Assembly: GCA_002104985.1 (NCBI GenBank)
Contig: MCGO01000006.1
Span: 310,001 to 374,000, forward strand
DNA from: Rhizoclosmatium globosum
Lineage: Eukaryota > Chytridiomycota > Chytridiomycetes > Chytridiales > Chytriomycetaceae
Direction: 5' to 3'
Length of the DNA stretch: 64,000 bases
Under the pieces are notes generated by a model. That model was not told the origin of the DNA. It did no database searches and worked only from the letters and a program-made list of their open reading frames with translations. Shown piece by piece: positions 10,898 to 22,889 of the stretch. Position numbers and translations under genes: made by a program. Each line of letters opens with the position of its first letter. Position 1 is the first letter of the stretch.

Positions 10898-12953
10898 ATG
10901 GAAGGGATCCGGCAGCAACTACTCGCGACTGCGCTCTCAACCGAGTCACCCACGAGCCGCGAATGGGTTCTCCTCCACGCGCTTGACCGAGTCCAGGTCC
11001 AGGGCCAGGCCAAGGAGCAGAGTGTCGTTGCAGCAGAAACAATCAAGGCCGTGCTCGACGACGTCCTCGGATCGATGGCCGCCGACGCGTCGTTCGAAGT
11101 GTCCGCCGTCGAATCAATTGTTCTCGGCGCCGCTCTGGCTCAAATCCACGCGCTTCTTCGCTCAACCGTCCTCGTTGCCGCTCTTCAAACTTCAAATGCC
11201 GCTCTCTTCCACTGCAGCCGCCTCAACTCAGACGCCGCGCTTCTGTCTCACGCCCTGACTATTGCCGCAACAGATCCCGCTCTGGCTCCTGGGCTTGCTA
11301 TTCGTTTTAGGGCGATGCAGTGGTCGACCGTCGATAACATAAGAGACAACTTGTACCACGTCACACACGCTCCGCTTCACTGGGCCCGCAGAGACCTCAG
11401 AGCGAAAGTGGCTGCCCTCAAACTGGCTCAGTTTAGAAACGCTTCTGTGCTTGGAATCCTTGCCACTCAAATACATGCTCACAATGAAGGCTCCTCCTCT
11501 ATTGCCGTGGCTCCTCTGGATTCACTGTCCCTTCTTGAAGACATTGCCTCCACTCTTGTTTCTCTCCCCGCGGACGCTGTCAAGGTGGCTCAATTCACCG
11601 AGTCTCACCCTCATCACCAACCACCCGTCTTTGAACCCCTCGAATTCGACTCTCTCTTGACCCTCAATCCAGCTCCAACTCCTTACTCTTCTTCTCCTGC
11701 TCCCTTTTCGTCTGCTTCTGCGTCTGGAACCATCAAACGAAAGCAATCCCTCAAACCTCCTGTCCGTCCTTCCTCCGATATGCGTTCTCGATATGAGCGT
11801 GCATTGAAACTCCTTGATACTCTTGAAACTCTTGAGTCCTCGTTCTATGTGGTCCAAAAGGAATATGGAACTCCATCCCTTTTCAAGCAATACCTGGTTC
11901 CAAGGTACGCATCTTCTTTAGATTTATTGCGAGAGTGTAGCGAAACAACCACTAGATCCATCAGAGATTGAGGCCCACATAAATAACTAATCATTCATGA
12001 CCAGTATCGCAACTCTCTCTGCCGGTCTCTTTATTTTCGGATCTGTTCGCATCAACTTAGAATCAATTCGTGCACTCATCACATCTGCAACCGAGACTGC
12101 CATGTCGTTGGCTCAAGACTATTTCTTGACTCCACTTCAACAAGTTTATTCCACAATCAGACACAAGGAGCGCAGACTTGCATTGATGGGTGCTGATTCT
12201 TTGTCGTCCGACTTGGAATCCTTGGAAAGAATGGTGGTTGACTTTGCCAAAGACCGACACCTTGGTGCAAACGACAGTGACATTCGCGAGATGGTTCAAA
12301 GAGGAGACTTGAGTATTGTACTCAAGAGTTACGAAAGTGACCTGAAACATCCAATTTCACAAGCTGTCCGCGGTAAAAAAAACTCCCCTTTAACACTTTG
12401 TTCCCCTTCAAAGCGTCTAAACCTCATTTTACCATTCCAAACAGGCGACCTCATCCGAACCCTCCTAATCCAAGTCCAAAAATCAAAAGTCGATCTCGAA
12501 CTCGCAATGTCCGCCCTCGACAAGCTCCTCGCCGCCAACGAACTCAACTTCACAATCATGTCCGTCGTGCCCATCCTCTTCCTCTCCTACGCCGCATACA
12601 CATCCGCGCGCACGTTCCTCCGTAGACGGAACGGACTCGGGAGGGAGCAGGTGTACGAAAAGATCCGGTTGAGTCTTGGTGACGTTGAACGGATTTTGAA
12701 TCGCGCGAATAACGGGGGAAGGATTGATGAAGTTGGGGGTGTTTTGCAAGGGCTGAGTTTTGAGGAGTATGGGTTGTTGTTGATTGAATTGAGTAGCTTG
12801 GGGACGCTTGGACAGGCTGTTCCACGGAAATGGAGGGATCGGTTTTTGGAGGATGTGGTTGAATTGGGGGATGTCAAGTGGAGTGTTGCACAGAGGTTGG
12901 AGACTGTCAAGAGGATTACTCGGTGGTATCCGTTTGTTCAACCTAAGGAGTGA
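10898..12953 (+). CDS. NCA2: NCA2-like mitochondrial protein
   Basis: NCA2 proteins sit in the mitochondrial membrane and, in yeast, are needed for proper expression of mitochondrial ATP synthase subunits 6 and 8. Three exons encode about 640 residues, with introns at about 11908-12003 and 12374-12445. The first exon has an amphipathic N-terminal half without clear motifs. Exon 2 gives IATLSAGLFIFGSVRINLES and the diagnostic EMVQRGDLSIVLKSYESDLK. Exon 3 gives LIRTLLIQVQKSKVDLELAM, then a hydrophobic segment (FTIMSVVPILFLSYAAY) and a conserved C-terminal region. I chose the ATG at 10898 (MEGIRQQLL) over an in-frame ATG at 10805 because the longer leader is Gly/Arg-rich and unlike the rest. It is divergent from the SNF5 gene with about 217 bases between starts. 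Confidence 0.85.
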
Positions 12954-13076
12954 AGATTGACTCGTTGTTGCAGTCAGTACCTTTCTTTCGTATTTTTGCT
13001 CTTCATTATATTAGCGCAATAAAGTAGGCGATTTCATTCTTAACTACGTTTATTCTGCCCACCTAATACGTGGATC

Positions 13077-15350
13077 CTACTCATCCAGTTCATAAATCAA
13101 ATGACTAACCAACTTCAATTCTGCCGAAACAGGTTTCTCAACCTCAGCAGCATTCGCAAGCTCCTCAAGTTCGCCTCTTTTTGAACGCCAGCATACACTT
13201 CTTCAACGCTCTTCACTCTCCATAGAGCTTCGTTCGCGTTTTTGAGTATCCCCGCTTTTTTGGCAGATTCCGTGAGTTGTGTTAGTTCGGATTCAGTGGG
13301 GACAGCAGGTTTCAAGTTTTGGAGCGCGGTGAATAAATCTTCTTCCATTTCGGGATCTTGTGATTGTGGTTGAGGTGGTGCTGATGGTTCAACTGTTTTT
13401 TGAGACATGTTTGATTCTGGTTTGATTTCTATGGTTGTATCTCTAGAAGGTGGAAGTACTGAAGAGTTGACTTCTTCTTCGTCGGTGATATTCTGAGCAG
13501 GAGAAGGAATAAAGTCGGATACGATAAGTGGTTCACTGTTGATTTGGAGTTCTGGTGGGTCAAGGAAAGGCTTGTCGTTGAGTTGAATCTCTGGAATATC
13601 TGAAAACTGTGGTTTGTTGTCACCATCTGACGGAAATTCCGTTTCCTCATGTTTGGCTTGAATATCTTCGTCACTACTGCAGCAGTCTCTGATACCACAG
13701 GCTCAACAGAATGAACAGGGAAATCGCAGGTTCTTCGATACTTTCAGACACCTCAGTCTCTTTCGTCTCAACTTCATCAACCTCAAGCGGCGCGTCAATC
13801 TCCGGCTGTTGACCAACCAATTAACCAACCTCTAAACAACCAAAAAAACAACAACAGAAAACAACAACTCACCAAACTCTCCACAGGCGCCGGAACACAC
13901 GGAACCTCAACAACAAGCTCCCTCCTCCCCTTATCAAACTTTGCCGTCCCTTCCTTCTCAACAACCTCAAACCCAAGGTCCACAAAAAGCTCATACCGTC
14001 CCTCCATCTTCACGTGACACGTCCACCCGTCGTTTATGATGTTTAGGGAGAGTCCGGCGGCGGAGTCGCAGAGTGGGAGTTGGATTTTGAGGATGAGGGA
14101 TGTGGGGCGAGGTGGGGTTGTGAGGGAACGGTCGCGGGAGGCGAGGTAGTTTTGGTAGGATACGGATTGGCGGTGGGTTAAGGTGTATGTTGGGGTTTGG
14201 AGGGGGGTTGGTGTTTGTTGTGGGGTTTCTCGGTTGTTGTTGATGCGAGTTCTTGGATTAATGGCTTTTTGGAGGGTGTGGGTGTAGTTTGGAGAGTCGG
14301 TGTGACGGTGGGCTCTGGAATTGTTGCTGGTTTTGATGCCATAGCCTTGTGTCTGTTTCCAGTGATGATAGTTTTTGATGGTGGTGGTGGGCGAGGTGCC
14401 GGCTTTGAGGCAGCCTTTTGCTGCTCTTGAGCCATCTTTTCAATAAAGTCTAAAGATGTCTCGGGCTTAGGTTGGAGGCTGCAGTGGAGGAATCGGCTTT
14501 TGTTCGAATAACTGTTGCCTTTATGTCACCCTTATAAGCCAATTTAATCAGTTTATAGCCTTTATCGAATGTCATCTATTAGTTTTGATGAGTTATATGT
14601 AGAAAACATACCTCGGTCTAACTTGACTGAAAATTGTCTTTCAATACCTTCAATTGCAGTGACCAACAACAACTCCATAAATTGAGGAATAGCGCATCCT
14701 TTTTCAAAAGTTTTCGGATTAAACACGCAGTCATACACGAAGCATTTCCCTCCAGCTGTAAAGTACGCATAAGTCTGAAAAACTCGCTTCAAAACCCCCA
14801 CCTTTATCCATATCCACTCGTCCCGGCGTCAAACTATACGGAATAGACCAAGGCTGACCCCTCTCATCTTTTCTAGATCCCTCAGCTTTTGCTTCCTCAA
14901 TCTCAGGACAGGAACAAATATTTACAAACACTTTCTTGACCTCTGCTGGAATTTCTAATTCCTCTGCGCCGGGTCCTGCCACTTGCTTAGGGGGTCTCTC
15001 AGCGAAAGATGTTTTTAGAACGCGGCCGGGTGTGGGCTTCACCCAACGGATGTTGTTTCCCGGTCTGCTTCAAGGGCTGCTATTTCTTGTTCATAGAGCT
15101 TTGATAGTGATCAGCAGTTAAACAACGTTTGAATTCTTGTTATAATAGTTACTTCGCGGTTCTTCGGGTCTGAGATTTCATCCATGTACTCTTTGAAGAG
15201 CTCGCGGAACTTTTCATCCTTCATCGCCTTTGAGATGCGTTCCATTTCCTGTGGCCTCGTGTTAGCCGGTTAATGTTCATTCTAGAGTATTACTTCTTGG
15301 GTGACATCTAGCTTCTCAAAGGACGATTCTGTTCCTGGTGTGGAGGGCAT
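13077..15350 (-). CDS. PIH1-domain dynein assembly factor, Kintoun/DNAAF2-like
   Basis: Kintoun-type proteins help HSP90/HSP70 to pre-assemble axonemal dyneins in the cytoplasm. The protein starts MPSTPGTESSFEKLD. The N-terminal helix region reads FRELFKEYMDEISDPKNR, followed after an intron by LYEQEIAALEADR, and then WVKPTPGRVLKTS. The PIH1 core follows: VFVNICSCPEIEEAK, WSIPYSL, KCFVYDCVFNP and a conserved ELLLVTAIEGIERQFSVKLD. After a low-complexity linker (KPAPRPPPPSKT) a CS-like C-terminal domain is visible (YELFVDLGFEVVEKEGTAKF). The LYEQEI motif and the long C-terminal part favour Kintoun over PIH1D1. Single bases are missing in CCC at 15059-15061, in the G run at 14202-14207 and in the T run at 13178-13182. 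With those restored the gene is intact. Confidence 0.8.
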
Positions 15351-15426
15351 GGTTCTATGACAATTTTGACAGGCATTACGAATATTCTTTTAATTTAATT
15401 CTTCCTATAGAGTTGAAGCTTATTTA

Positions 15427-18114
15427 TTATAAAATGGCATGCTCAGCGTAGAGCAACTTTCGCACAGCGTAATAATCCGAACTCAAACTTCCTTCCAACA
15501 CCAGTCTTCCTTGTTGACTCTTTCGAACCATAATTGATCTGTTAACGACCAACACACCAGACACAAATTCCGTCTCGAATCCTTTGCTAACCAACAATTT
15601 ACGGAATTCGGAGAGCTTGACGTCTCCAACAATGACAGGTCGGTGGCTCTTACTCAACTCAGCGGAAAGAATATCCAACGTAGGTACAACGGCGTTTGTT
15701 CGCGTTTTGTTAACCTGATCTACATCCATTTCGTCAGTTGCATCAGCACCTGAATCTTCTTGCTCGTCAAACTTGATGTATCCGGAGACATAACTGAGCT
15801 CATAGTCATTGATCTGTTGTGAAGTTAGGATTTAATGTAAGGGCGGACGTTAAAACAAACCCGAGAAGTGATCAAGGAACTGACTAGTGAGTCAGTCAGC
15901 TTGATTTCGTAAATATCAGATGCAGCAGACACGTTAATCCATTCATTATTGTGTGGAGCGAACACATCATTAGTAAGTCCTCCAGTTTCGCGACTATATG
16001 ATTCCAAATCAGCTGTCGCTTCTTCGGAACCGTGAATAAGGACCTGACATGAGCTGTTAGTCATTAAGTCACCGTATATAAAATAGTATACCAATTTTCT
16101 AGGGGCTACTTGTGTCAAAATGTTTCTAATAGATTTGCCATCTGATCGACCTTCGAAGTCCACAAAAATGACTTTGCATGCCACGCGCACATCAATTGCA
16201 AACGTAACGTACTTTGAAGGGATTGTGTCCTGGAGATCCCTTGTTTCTTCGATCTGCACCTCTGGAAGCTGGTAATGTATACTGTTTAAACTACAAACTT
16301 GTCAAAATTATAAAAACGAACCTCTTCCTCTGCTTCTTCCATTGCTGCGGTATCTTTGTTGACAAACATACTCGCATCAACAGCCTCTCCATAGTCATCA
16401 ATCCAACTCCTCGTGTTCACGACAGGGAACATTCGATATCCAGCATCACGCTTGAAGAATCCACTGCTTCGATTTACATCCTTCACATAAATATCGTACA
16501 AGTTTCCAACAGCACCTGCACCTGCACCGTCAACGTTTGCAGCTTTGCGTGCAAGCGTATCAGGATCGTCTTCATTGTCACTCAAATCACTATCGTTTTC
16601 TTCCATGGCGGTAAGCTTTGCGGCTTCCGCTGCAGCTGCGATCGCTTCTTTTCTGGCCTCTTCTTCACGACGGAATTGCTCCAATTCTTCACCCTGCAAC
16701 GGCACGCGACGGGACTCTTGGAAACTCAAAGGAATATCTACGTTTACGGCCACATTCTCTGATAATTTGTCAGTTGCCATCCAGATATCATAAATTTGTC
16801 GAGCGAGGGTTCCAGGATCACCACGGTCAGGTAGGAGAACAAGATTTGTTTGAGATTGGCACCATTCCAAGAATATCTGACGGGAGAATCCGGATTCAAG
16901 GGACATGGAAGAAGCAAAGATTACTTTTGGGGTTGGGGATTGATCAATTTCTTCCAATGATTGAATCGCTGTTATATGTCTACACATTGTTTAGATTTAT
17001 AATCGAACAGAATGAAAAGTTATGAAGCTACCTGAAGTCAAATGGTAGACGATGGTCTTGTTGTGTCAATAACTTGGCAATTCCCTGCCCCATCCACTCC
17101 GTATTTCTTCTTGCTGCATGTAATACACGAGGACTCATTGGTGACAAAAAGTAAATATGTGGAAAGTTCTTGGCCAAGTCTTGGTTTCTTGCCCAATAAT
17201 CTTCAAGCAAGAATGTCAATTCAAGGGAACGTGTAGTAGATGCAACAGGAATAAGAACGTTTCCTCCAGATCGAAGAGACGAACGGATGTTTTCTGATGA
17301 GTGTTCGGTGAGTCCAATTACAAGATGAATAAGGAACGAACCGAAAAACGCGTTATCACGCAACGGCCTTCGATTTTGAGAGTTCAAAAAACTATACTGT
17401 GCATTGTACGCATCCGTAATGAGGACTGAAGGACGTTCCAAGTCCTTGGCGTTTAGAACGGTTCTGTCCAAATGCCTTTCCATAATGTGATTATAATCCA
17501 CCTAATCAAACGAAATCAGCGATTATACACCGCAAATATGACACGCACCGCATACAAGATTTCATCAGTTCCCTTCTTGATCTTCCAAAACGTCCCTCCC
17601 AAAGAATGCCCAGCCTGAAACGCCGTGACAGTAATTCCCGTCCCCTTCCCCGTCAAAGGAGTCTGTTGCGAATACCGCAATGAGACAATGCTGTCAAAGG
17701 CGGCGTTGATCTCATCCGCCCCAAACAACACGAAATCTTGACTGGCACGAAGGGAGTGAACAAACTCGCGCATGCAGAGTTTCCCTAATTCAGCGACGGG
17801 ACCAGTTGCGTAGCATGGACAGGTGAGGCCTAGCTTTGCGTGGGCATAGGCGTAACCGCCCAAGTGTTGTGGGTCGGCGTGGGTTAGAAGAACCGCATCA
17901 ATGTTCTTTGCCATCCTTGATATCAAATTCGTCAGAGTTATACGGTTTGGATGGAGTCTCACCCTCCCAAGGCCCGAAAGTCGATTGGGTCAAACTGCCC
18001 AGATGCTCCGCAGTCCAACAAGATACGACAGTTGTCTACTTGCAGAACATGACTCACACAAGCTGTACTGCCGTCATTGGCGCCTGTGAGAGACGTGAAA
18101 CGGACAAGAGACAT
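15427..18114 (-). CDS. CFT2: Cleavage and polyadenylation factor subunit 2 (CPSF100/Cft2)
   Basis: This subunit of the nuclear mRNA 3'-end processing complex pairs with the CPSF73 nuclease. The start MSLVRFTSLTGANDGSTAC at 18114 leads into the metallo-beta-lactamase fold: CRILLDCGASGQFDP, then LTHADPQHLGGYAYA, which lacks the full HxHxDH zinc set, as is usual for this pseudo-nuclease. Next come the beta-CASP region (RPSVLITDAYNAQYSF, GGNVLIPVAS), ASSMSLESGFSRQIFLEWCQ and an acidic linker (ENDSDLSDNEDDPDTLAR). The C-terminal domain reads VDFEGRSDGKSIRNIL, LTDSLVSSLI, and the end SSDYYAVRKLLYAEHAIL matches the family end. About six exons. The stop is 76 bases from the Kintoun-like start, on the same strand. 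Confidence 0.9.
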
Positions 18115-18166
18115 TGGTTTGTTTTCTGGTAAACTTTCTATATAACTTCTTTACTTTTTACGATTA

Positions 18167-20794
18167 CTATTTCAGTTTTATTTCCCCAACCTCATCGAAC
18201 GTCAATACAGCAAGTATTTTCGGGTGAACGTAGCTTCCAACACACGTTCCTTGTAACCGTGCAACAACTTTGACCTTCACGTCCAATGATGACACCAAAA
18301 CAAGTCCACACCGTTCACCAACCACACCACCTTCTTCACTCCATCCTGTACAACATAGTAACGCGTCCAAAGAATGCACTATTCTATCTCGCACATTGGT
18401 TATACCAAGTGGTTTCAGCAATTCCCGCATTTCTTGTTCTGTGTACATAGAAGCACACCCAGGAATATACATAAGAGCCGATGATACATTTTCTCGCCTA
18501 ATCGACGCGAGAGACGGGTTCTGCCAATATACCAGCTCCGCAATATCAAACAAATCATCCACAACAACAGGAACCGCCTGTCCCACGCTACTCACCTCCG
18601 ACATCCTCCGTTTCCCCATCCCACAAGAAAAACTACTCCGCCGAGACCCAACACTCGACAGAGTACTACTTCTCTTCCTAACAAGTTTCGCCGAAACCTG
18701 TGCATCAACAGCAGCAAGCTTATCATACTCCAAATCCCATTGCGACGGTTTCGTTGATTTGACAGCCATAGCTGAAAACTCTTGATACGTGACGGCGTCC
18801 CACCATCCACGGTCAGGTCCACATGTACGAATGTATCGAGGGCCACGAAGAGCCCATCTTCCGTTCCGGTTTTCAAAGCCGCCGCCTTTTAGTTCGACTG
18901 TAAGCGGTGGGTCGAAGAAGGATTCGATTTTGGAGGTTGGTGTTGATTGGTGTAGTGTGTATGATAAGGTTTTAGGAGTCGGGTGGCGGATGGGTGTTGT
19001 CGATTTGCTAAAGAATAGAAGGGAATCACGCGAGAATCCCGCGCAGAAGTCAAATAGTATAACGTAATGTGGTGGTTCGCCTTGCTATCGAAAAGAATCA
19101 GATTGATCGTGAACATAAAAACAACTCACAACTCCACGATTCAATTGCGCACCGACAAAGTAAATGTTCAATAGCCCTGAGTCATCTTTCCTTGTGATGC
19201 CCAAGTAATCCGTCAAATCATGCCGATAACTTCCTCCCAACACGACAAAGTCGGCTGTATCTCCAAACCCAGCAATATAATCCTTCTTCAACTTCATCCA
19301 CAATGAATCCCGTCCAGGCTCATACCGCCCACTCACACCTTTACACACAAGCCCCTCCGCCGGGCGTGCGCATACTTGGAGAAAGTATTTTCTGAGCTGT
19401 GTGCATGCTTCATCTGGATCAAGTTGAAGCTGAAACCGACGCGTTTCACTGACAGCAGAATAATTCGGAATAGGGCGGATAACTTGTTCCAAAATTTCGC
19501 GACGTTGGACATAGGGAAGACTGAGGAGTGACTCGCCGTTCAGGTACATGATATCAAAAAAGACGAGGAGATAGTGTTTTTGTGTTGTGAGGATATCATG
19601 GTTCGTTGATCGAGACTTTTCAGATGCAAATGCTCGTGCCTCATGGAATGGTTCGACTGATTGTGTAGATTCATTAAAGACAAGTATTTCAGAGTCGAAA
19701 ATAGCTGAAGTTACGGGAGTGTATTGCTTTGATGAGTCCAGTGTTGGTTTGATGTTTGGCTGATTCGATTCTTTGATGCCCAACGTAGCCAACACAATGT
19801 CATGACACAGAATACGGTCACTTGTACTATTCCGCTTCGATTTTGAGTAGAGAGTGATTCTCTTCTCATGATCTGTTGCGTTTGCATTGAAATGAATCTG
19901 GTTGCGTTCTCCATCATACTTGACTTCCGCCACAAATTCTGTTTCGCCTTGAGATTGCATATGACGAATGACATGTGCACACGAAGTAGCTTTTGTGAGT
20001 GCCATATTTGCAAGGTTGACACCGACTTGGAGCTGTGTTGGCTGATGTTGCCGTTGATTTCCATTTATTTCTTTGAGTGCTGAAGCGGAGCGTTCCAATT
20101 CAATGGCACGACAAGCAGCACGTAGATTCGGTTGAAATTTATAGATTCGCCAGAAAGATGGGTGGAAGATGGCAAGGGCCCAGGATTCATGGAACGGGGA
20201 TACAGGAACTTTAAGTATGACTTGAGTGATAAATCGAGCTTCCAGTGCGGTTCTTCCACGGAATAGATCTGAAATGACTTGCTGCTGTACGCGTTGCGAC
20301 TTTTTGAGTTGAACACCGAATTCGTCGACTGAGAAGCCTGAGAAGGAGGCCAGTTCGTGGAGTAAAGAATCCAGGCGGGATATTGTGAGTGGCAGAGAGG
20401 GTCGAGTGGGAAGGTACTCGAGGCAGCGAAAGACAGCCGTGGCAAATGCAGTTGAGTCCGAGTTGTCGCAGTTTAAAAGGGCTGCCGCCGTTGGAGCACT
20501 CTTTGTTCCGAGAGCGTTGCTGGCAAGAAGGAGTCTGCGCAGTCCATTCGCTTTGAGGCCAAAGACCCGTTCGCGTTCGAGGGCCGGTGCGAGTACACGA
20601 ACAAGTGGCAGCAACTCACTCGCGGTCTCACTCGCCGTGTCGCCTGTAACTGTTCTCGTCAACTGGCGCAACTCCGTTTCAATCTGGCGTCGAAGGCCCA
20701 GGTCGCGCGCATCGGTTCGCGTGGCTCCAGAGACGGATTGATTGTACAAAGTGTTGGCCGACTGGACGACTCCAACTACATTGGCAATCAACAT
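18167..20794 (-). CDS. ATP-dependent DNA ligase, Lig IV-like fungal type
   Basis: The enzyme seals DNA nicks with ATP. A large first exon (20794 to about 19130) encodes a helical N-terminal domain and the adenylation domain, with the lysine of motif I in EVKYDGERNQIHF, then IFDSEILVFNE, LVFFDIMYLNGESLL, EGLVCKG and LWMKLKKDY. The OB-fold follows (DTADFVVLGGSYRHD, GLLNIYFVGAQLNRG). A later exon carries LRGPRYIRTCGPDRGWWDAV, typical of a divergent ligase group in fungi. No clear pair of BRCT domains is present, in contrast to canonical Lig IV; a weak similarity around YIPGCASMYTEQEMRELLK could be a degenerate one. Whether it acts in end joining is therefore open. The gene lies between CFT2 and the cyclin, all on the minus strand. 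Confidence 0.8.
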
Positions 20795-21036
20795 CTCTTT
20801 CGGACAACAACAAAAGAATCAGTAACGAAACAAGAAAGAGAGAGGAGTTCATTCTTAAAACTCAAAATAAAATGCGATTATACCAAATGAAATAAAGAAA
20901 CAAAGGCTACGTTAAAACTTCCCCCTTCCCACACACCCAAATAACATACATTTTGGTGGATAAATGACATCTAAGAATGCATGTACACGATATACTATAA
21001 AAGACATTATTTAAATCCCTTCTCATGCACTCGCAA
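20795..21036. other. Short spacer between ligase start and cyclin stop
   Basis: A/T-rich non-coding stretch that should hold the ligase promoter and the 3' end of the cyclin mRNA. I see no further gene in it. Confidence 0.5.
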
Positions 21037-22497
21037 TCATCTCCACATCTGCTGAATGACTCTGCTGTTGTGCTGCTGTTGCTGTTGCTGTTGTTGCTGC
21101 TGCTGTTGCAACAATAACTGACGCTCCGCAACCTCAGCAATCTCAACAAACTTGGATGTCCCTGTCCAATCCCCACTTCCTTGTGCATCAACCACAGGTG
21201 TTCCTGTTGACCCAGCCGCCCAACAATCTCCCCGTGCGGAACCATCCTAAATCCAGGATGTTGCCTCACAAGATTCCTGTAATAATCCTGCAACCGTTCC
21301 GCACTTGCTGTCAGATCCCATCCAATCAACGTCAAGAATTCAATTTCAAGCACATTCAGTTCCTTCGTACTGATTCCTCCCACTTTTGCGTACATTGAAT
21401 TTTGTAGAAATGAGTCGCACAGGGCCTTATTTTAAGTTTGTGTCAAAACCACCTTTTCATTCAATAAACAGAAGTAAAGGGACTCTCACCTTGCATGCAA
21501 CAGTTACGCCCGTTATAATGAATCGATGCACAGTCAGGGATGATATGGTAAAGGCTCTATTTCGTTCGCATACTCTAAATACGGAACAAAAACAAAAATG
21601 GTGCAACCGGCATGTTAGTAAATCTTATGCATGACAAGATTTCAGAATAAAATGATTGGGAAAAAGGGAAAATGCTTGATTGCTTACAAAAATAAAGAGG
21701 GTGATCATAAAAAGAGGGGGGTAGGGTCATAAGAAGAGTCCAACATACCGATCAATATACACAAGCAAAATCAACAGGCACACCCTCTCCACACTCGCAT
21801 ATTTGACGATACGCCGCAGATAATCCAATATACTGATATTCGGAGGCGCTCGGGAGTGAAACCGTGTGAGTGTTGATGAAGATAGAGGGATTTGGTCGTT
21901 GTGCGATGTGAGTCGTTGCAGCATATCGGCAATCATATGTGTTAGAGACGAGGTTTCGGCATAGTGGAAGTGATCTGCAGGGAATAAGGGGGATCAGTGG
22001 TCCATAACTCCAAAAGGTCTCGACCGTTTTGGAGAAAGGTGGGAGGAAAGAAACGCACCTGGGACAATGATGAGGGTTGGGTCGGCCATATTCAGTCTCT
22101 GATCTACTAGTTGCTGCGGCTGATGGATCTGTTGCTGTTGCTGGTGTTGGGTGTGAGGCGGAGACGGAGCCTTTTCGCTTGGGGCAGGAGTTGGAAGATT
22201 CTTTAGTTTTAGGTTTTGATCCACGAGCAGAACGGGCTGTGACAGCGATGGATTCTGGCTGGACAAAGCCGAGTCGTCTTTGAGTCGTTTCCGGTCTGGT
22301 TGTTGGATGATGCCGGCGTCCACGAGATCGGCCGTGGTCAGTGTTGCTCGCGAAAACGGGCGCACACTTGTTGTTGCTGTTGTTGATGCGAGTCGCGGTG
22401 GCGGAGTCGAACTTGACGAAGACGATGACGACGACGATGACGACGTTGGAAAGCGGGGGCCGGCGTGGACCGGCGCCGCTTGGACGAGAGGCTGCAC
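21037..22497 (-). CDS. PHO80-like (Pcl) cyclin
   Basis: Cyclins of this class bind a Pho85/CDK5-type kinase. The N-terminal part is low complexity: a run of twelve or more Ser (GAC/GAT-rich on the + strand near 22420-22450), then Gln- and Pro-rich sequence. The cyclin box is built from several exons: LTHMIADMLQRLTSHNDQIP, RAPPNISILDYLRRIVKYAS, VERVCLLILLVYIDR, a VHRFIITGVTVACK segment, and MYAKVGGISTKELNVLEIEF followed by LIGWDL and YYRNLVRQHP. One base is missing in CCC at 21211-21213; with it the frame ends in a poly-Gln tract and stops at 21037. The true start is not found: the open frame runs upstream to about 22585 without any ATG, so a 5' exon or another lost base is likely. Confidence 0.75.
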
Positions 22498-22889
22498 TTT
22501 GGAAAACGAAATAGGGTCAAGAACGGGCCGCAGCGGAACGGTGCGTGCTGCTGCTACTCGACTTAGCCGAATGTTGGTGGTGGTGGTGGTGGTTGCTTAG
22601 ATTGGTTGGAACGACAGTGGACGTCTCGTTCTGAGGTACACCGTGTTTGACTTGGTGCTTTTTGCGTTGGTTTGCGAAACCGGAAAAATTGTACTAATCT
22701 CCACATGACACAAACACGTTTTTCTGGGCACCAATCTGATTGGTTGGCGCATGATCACCATGACATATTCATTTTCAATATACGATGCTGCAATCGAAAT
22801 AATAGATTGTGCGAAATGTTGTGTCGCTGGTTCTTCAGAGCGCATTCATATGCCCAGAACAACCTTAGCAACATCTTGCGGATTCGACT
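22498..22889. other. Intergenic region between cyclin and NPRL2
   Basis: About 390 bases. The right part contains the NPRL2 3' end region and the left part must hold the promoter or first exon of the cyclin. A (GGT)n tract lies near 22572-22592. A small minus-strand open frame (22597-22845) has no visible domain and I do not call it. Confidence 0.4.

Noticed and set aside
22597..22845. 82-residue minus-strand open frame between cyclin and NPRL2
   Set aside because: No domain, mixed composition, and it overlaps the likely promoter/UTR; not supported as a gene.
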